Origin: Burkholderiales bacterium UBA6064
GTDB taxonomy: Bacteria; Pseudomonadota; Gammaproteobacteria; Burkholderiales; Burkholderiaceae_B
Direction of reading: 5' to 3'
DNA: 7,604 nucleotides
NCBI GenBank assembly: GCA_002428895.1
Contig: DIYC01000167.1
Location: forward strand, 1 to 7,604
Shown: piece by piece, positions 6,312 to 7,604 of the stretch
How the letters are laid out: every line of letters starts with the position of its first letter
How positions within the stretch are numbered: position 1 is the first letter of the stretch
Program-made: the position numbers and the translations under genes
The notes under the pieces: model-generated
Databases searched by the model: none
Told to the model about the DNA's origin: nothing
The model's input: only the letters and a program-made list of their open reading frames with translations

Positions 6312-7604
6312 ATGCGCCCCACTGTAGGTCCAACATTGAGTGAGTCTGATGCGAAACTGACATCAGGCTGGATCAAAGTCCCTTTGCCCGCTCGCAGCGA
6401 GCCTATCTACGCCAAACAAAGGTTGTATTGTGCGTCCGATAACCATGCTTTAGCCCAAACTGCGATTGTGAATGCAGTGCATGCTAAAGGCCGAGTGTTG
6501 TTAACTCAAATACCTAAAGCGGGCTTAGAATCTTGTATTCAAAACACTCCATTTTTGCTCAGGCAAGGCAACACTTTGGAATTGATTGGGCAAAGCGAGG
6601 CAGCGCAGGTGTATCAACGCGTGTTGCGTAGTTTCAGCACGTTGCCTATTCGTTCTGTATTGCTGTCGTCTGCCGATTTAAGTCGATTAATACACATTGA
6701 AAACAAACTGGCGCGTTTATTAATTGCTTCTTCTGAACAGGCGGCACAGGCTGAATATTTCGAAGATTTAACCTTAATGAATGGCTTTTTTTGTCGAGCC
6801 AATGCTGAGCCTAAAACCGCATTGGGGCAGGGGGTGTATACGCTGGCGCAACGTATTCCAGAGTTAATTCAACGGGTCGATTTTAGGCAACAACTTGAAA
6901 CACAGCTTAACGAGGTGCTACAACGCACCACACAAACTGGGCAAGTTCATGCCGTTGACTTGTTGCCGATGCGTGATTCAGAACGAAAAACAGTGATGTC
7001 TGCTGTGTCGAATCTGATTTATACCGTCATCAATTTTCGGCTCTACGACCCTGCGCCACCCATCCCCAGTAATTTACTGAATTTGGCGTTGTTGCTGAAT
7101 GATCAATTACACCGGCCCAGCACAAACAATGCTCAATTTTTGGTGTCGTTTCAAGATTTTTTTAGCCGCAATCGGATAGCAGGCAGTACACAGCAAGCCC
7201 TTAAACTATCAGGGTCGCACGCTGAAGGGGTGCTCTATGAATCACTGATTCAAGCCGACCGGTTGTGTCACACTGCACCGCTTCACATCCTGTGTATTTT
7301 AAAAGGATTGATTGAAGGTAATGTGCCGTTGGTTGAATCGGCGGTAAAGCAGTTATACCAGTCGGTTGTGCACGAATTATGGAATTTGTTTGCTGCCTCT
7401 GATTCGCGTGGAGTAGACCACCGGTACAACCCATTGCAAGCTGCCAAAAGTATGTTTTCGTTAGGCACTACGCGAGACAGTCACATTATTCCCGTCATTA
7501 GCGGGGCACATTCCATGTCGGTGCAATTTCTCGACGCGTTGTTTGCTCGAACCAGCTTTCAGTCCACTTTTGGTGTCTTACAACACACAACACCACTGCC
7601 ACAC
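6312..7604 (+). CDS. Large protein of unknown function, 3' end beyond the window
   Basis: The frame from ATG 6312 runs 431 codons to the right edge without a stop, so the gene is incomplete here. An in-frame run this long in a genome of this composition is strong evidence of coding, and GGAG lies 5 nt upstream. The product begins MRPTVGPTLSESDAKL and has no signal peptide or membrane segment. It looks soluble and largely helical: many Gln, Leu and Ala residues occur in amphipathic-looking runs (for example about 90-150 and 180-225), and the composition around 240-262 (Pro, Asn, Leu) suggests a linker. Cysteines are sparse. Near the visible end, HIIPVISGAHSMSVQFLDAL (391-410) is a distinctive segment. 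I recognise no catalytic motif, repeat or family. It follows the unknown gene at 5259 on the same strand, 123 bp downstream, so the two may be co-regulated. It appears somewhat richer in G+C than that neighbour, judged by eye. Confidence 0.82.
   Translation, partial: MRPTVGPTLSESDAKLTSGWIKVPLPARSEPIYAKQRLYCASDNHALAQTAIVNAVHAKGRVLLTQIPKAGLESCIQNTPFLLRQGNTLELIGQSEAAQVYQRVLRSFSTLPIRSVLLSSADLSRLIHIENKLARLLIASSEQAAQAEYFEDLTLMNGFFCRANAEPKTALGQGVYTLAQRIPELIQRVDFRQQLETQLNEVLQRTTQTGQVHAVDLLPMRDSERKTVMSAVSNLIYTVINFRLYDPAPPIPSNLLNLALLLNDQLHRPSTNNAQFLVSFQDFFSRNRIAGSTQQALKLSGSHAEGVLYESLIQADRLCHTAPLHILCILKGLIEGNVPLVESAVKQLYQSVVHELWNLFAASDSRGVDHRYNPLQAAKSMFSLGTTRDSHIIPVISGAHSMSVQFLDALFARTSFQSTFGVLQHTTPLPH

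Noticed and set aside
7201..7468. Two short overlapping minus-strand frames in the right-hand gene
   Set aside because: They overlap one another and lie opposite a continuous 431-codon frame; treated as shadows.

Overview
The window looks like chromosomal DNA of a proteobacterium, most likely a betaproteobacterium with a moderately AT-rich genome. The best evidence is the chaperonin pair. GroEL carries [14 protein letters not shown] and GroES carries the [13 protein letters not shown] start and [18 protein letters not shown], which from memory resemble Burkholderiales-type chaperonins more than enteric ones. This is a recollection of family sequences, not a search result.

Left part (1-1886, minus strand). 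groES (418-708) and the first 123 codons of groEL (running off the left edge) form the usual groESL operon, behind a near-consensus heat-shock (sigma-32) promoter at 798-826. Upstream of it lies dctP (879-1886), a periplasmic solute-binding protein of a TRAP transporter for C4-dicarboxylates.

Middle part (1926-4593, plus strand). dctS (membrane histidine kinase with periplasmic sensor and PAS domain) and dctR (FixJ/LuxR-type response regulator) overlap and form a two-component operon. They are divergent from dctP, with only 39 bp between the start codons. The expected circuit is that external C4-dicarboxylate is sensed by DctS, which phosphorylates DctR, which activates dicarboxylate uptake genes. 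The TRAP membrane subunits DctQ and DctM are not here: dctP is followed directly by groESL.

Right part (4590-7604). Three genes of unrecognised function lie here. A small exported protein (4590-5138, minus) converges on dctR so tightly that the stop codons overlap, and its C-terminal half resembles a degenerate OmpA-like domain. Divergent from it is a 309-residue protein (5259-6188, plus) with a possible papain-like Cys/His core and a C-terminal tail that combines an acidic/serine-rich stretch with a KKRAR basic cluster resembling a nuclear localisation signal. After a 123-bp gap holding nested inverted repeats comes a large gene (6312 to beyond 7604, plus) with 431 codons in the window and no recognisable domain. 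This right-hand part is the accessory-looking and most novel section.

No rRNA, tRNA, CRISPR array, insertion sequence or transposase was seen. No gap between genes exceeds 300 bases.
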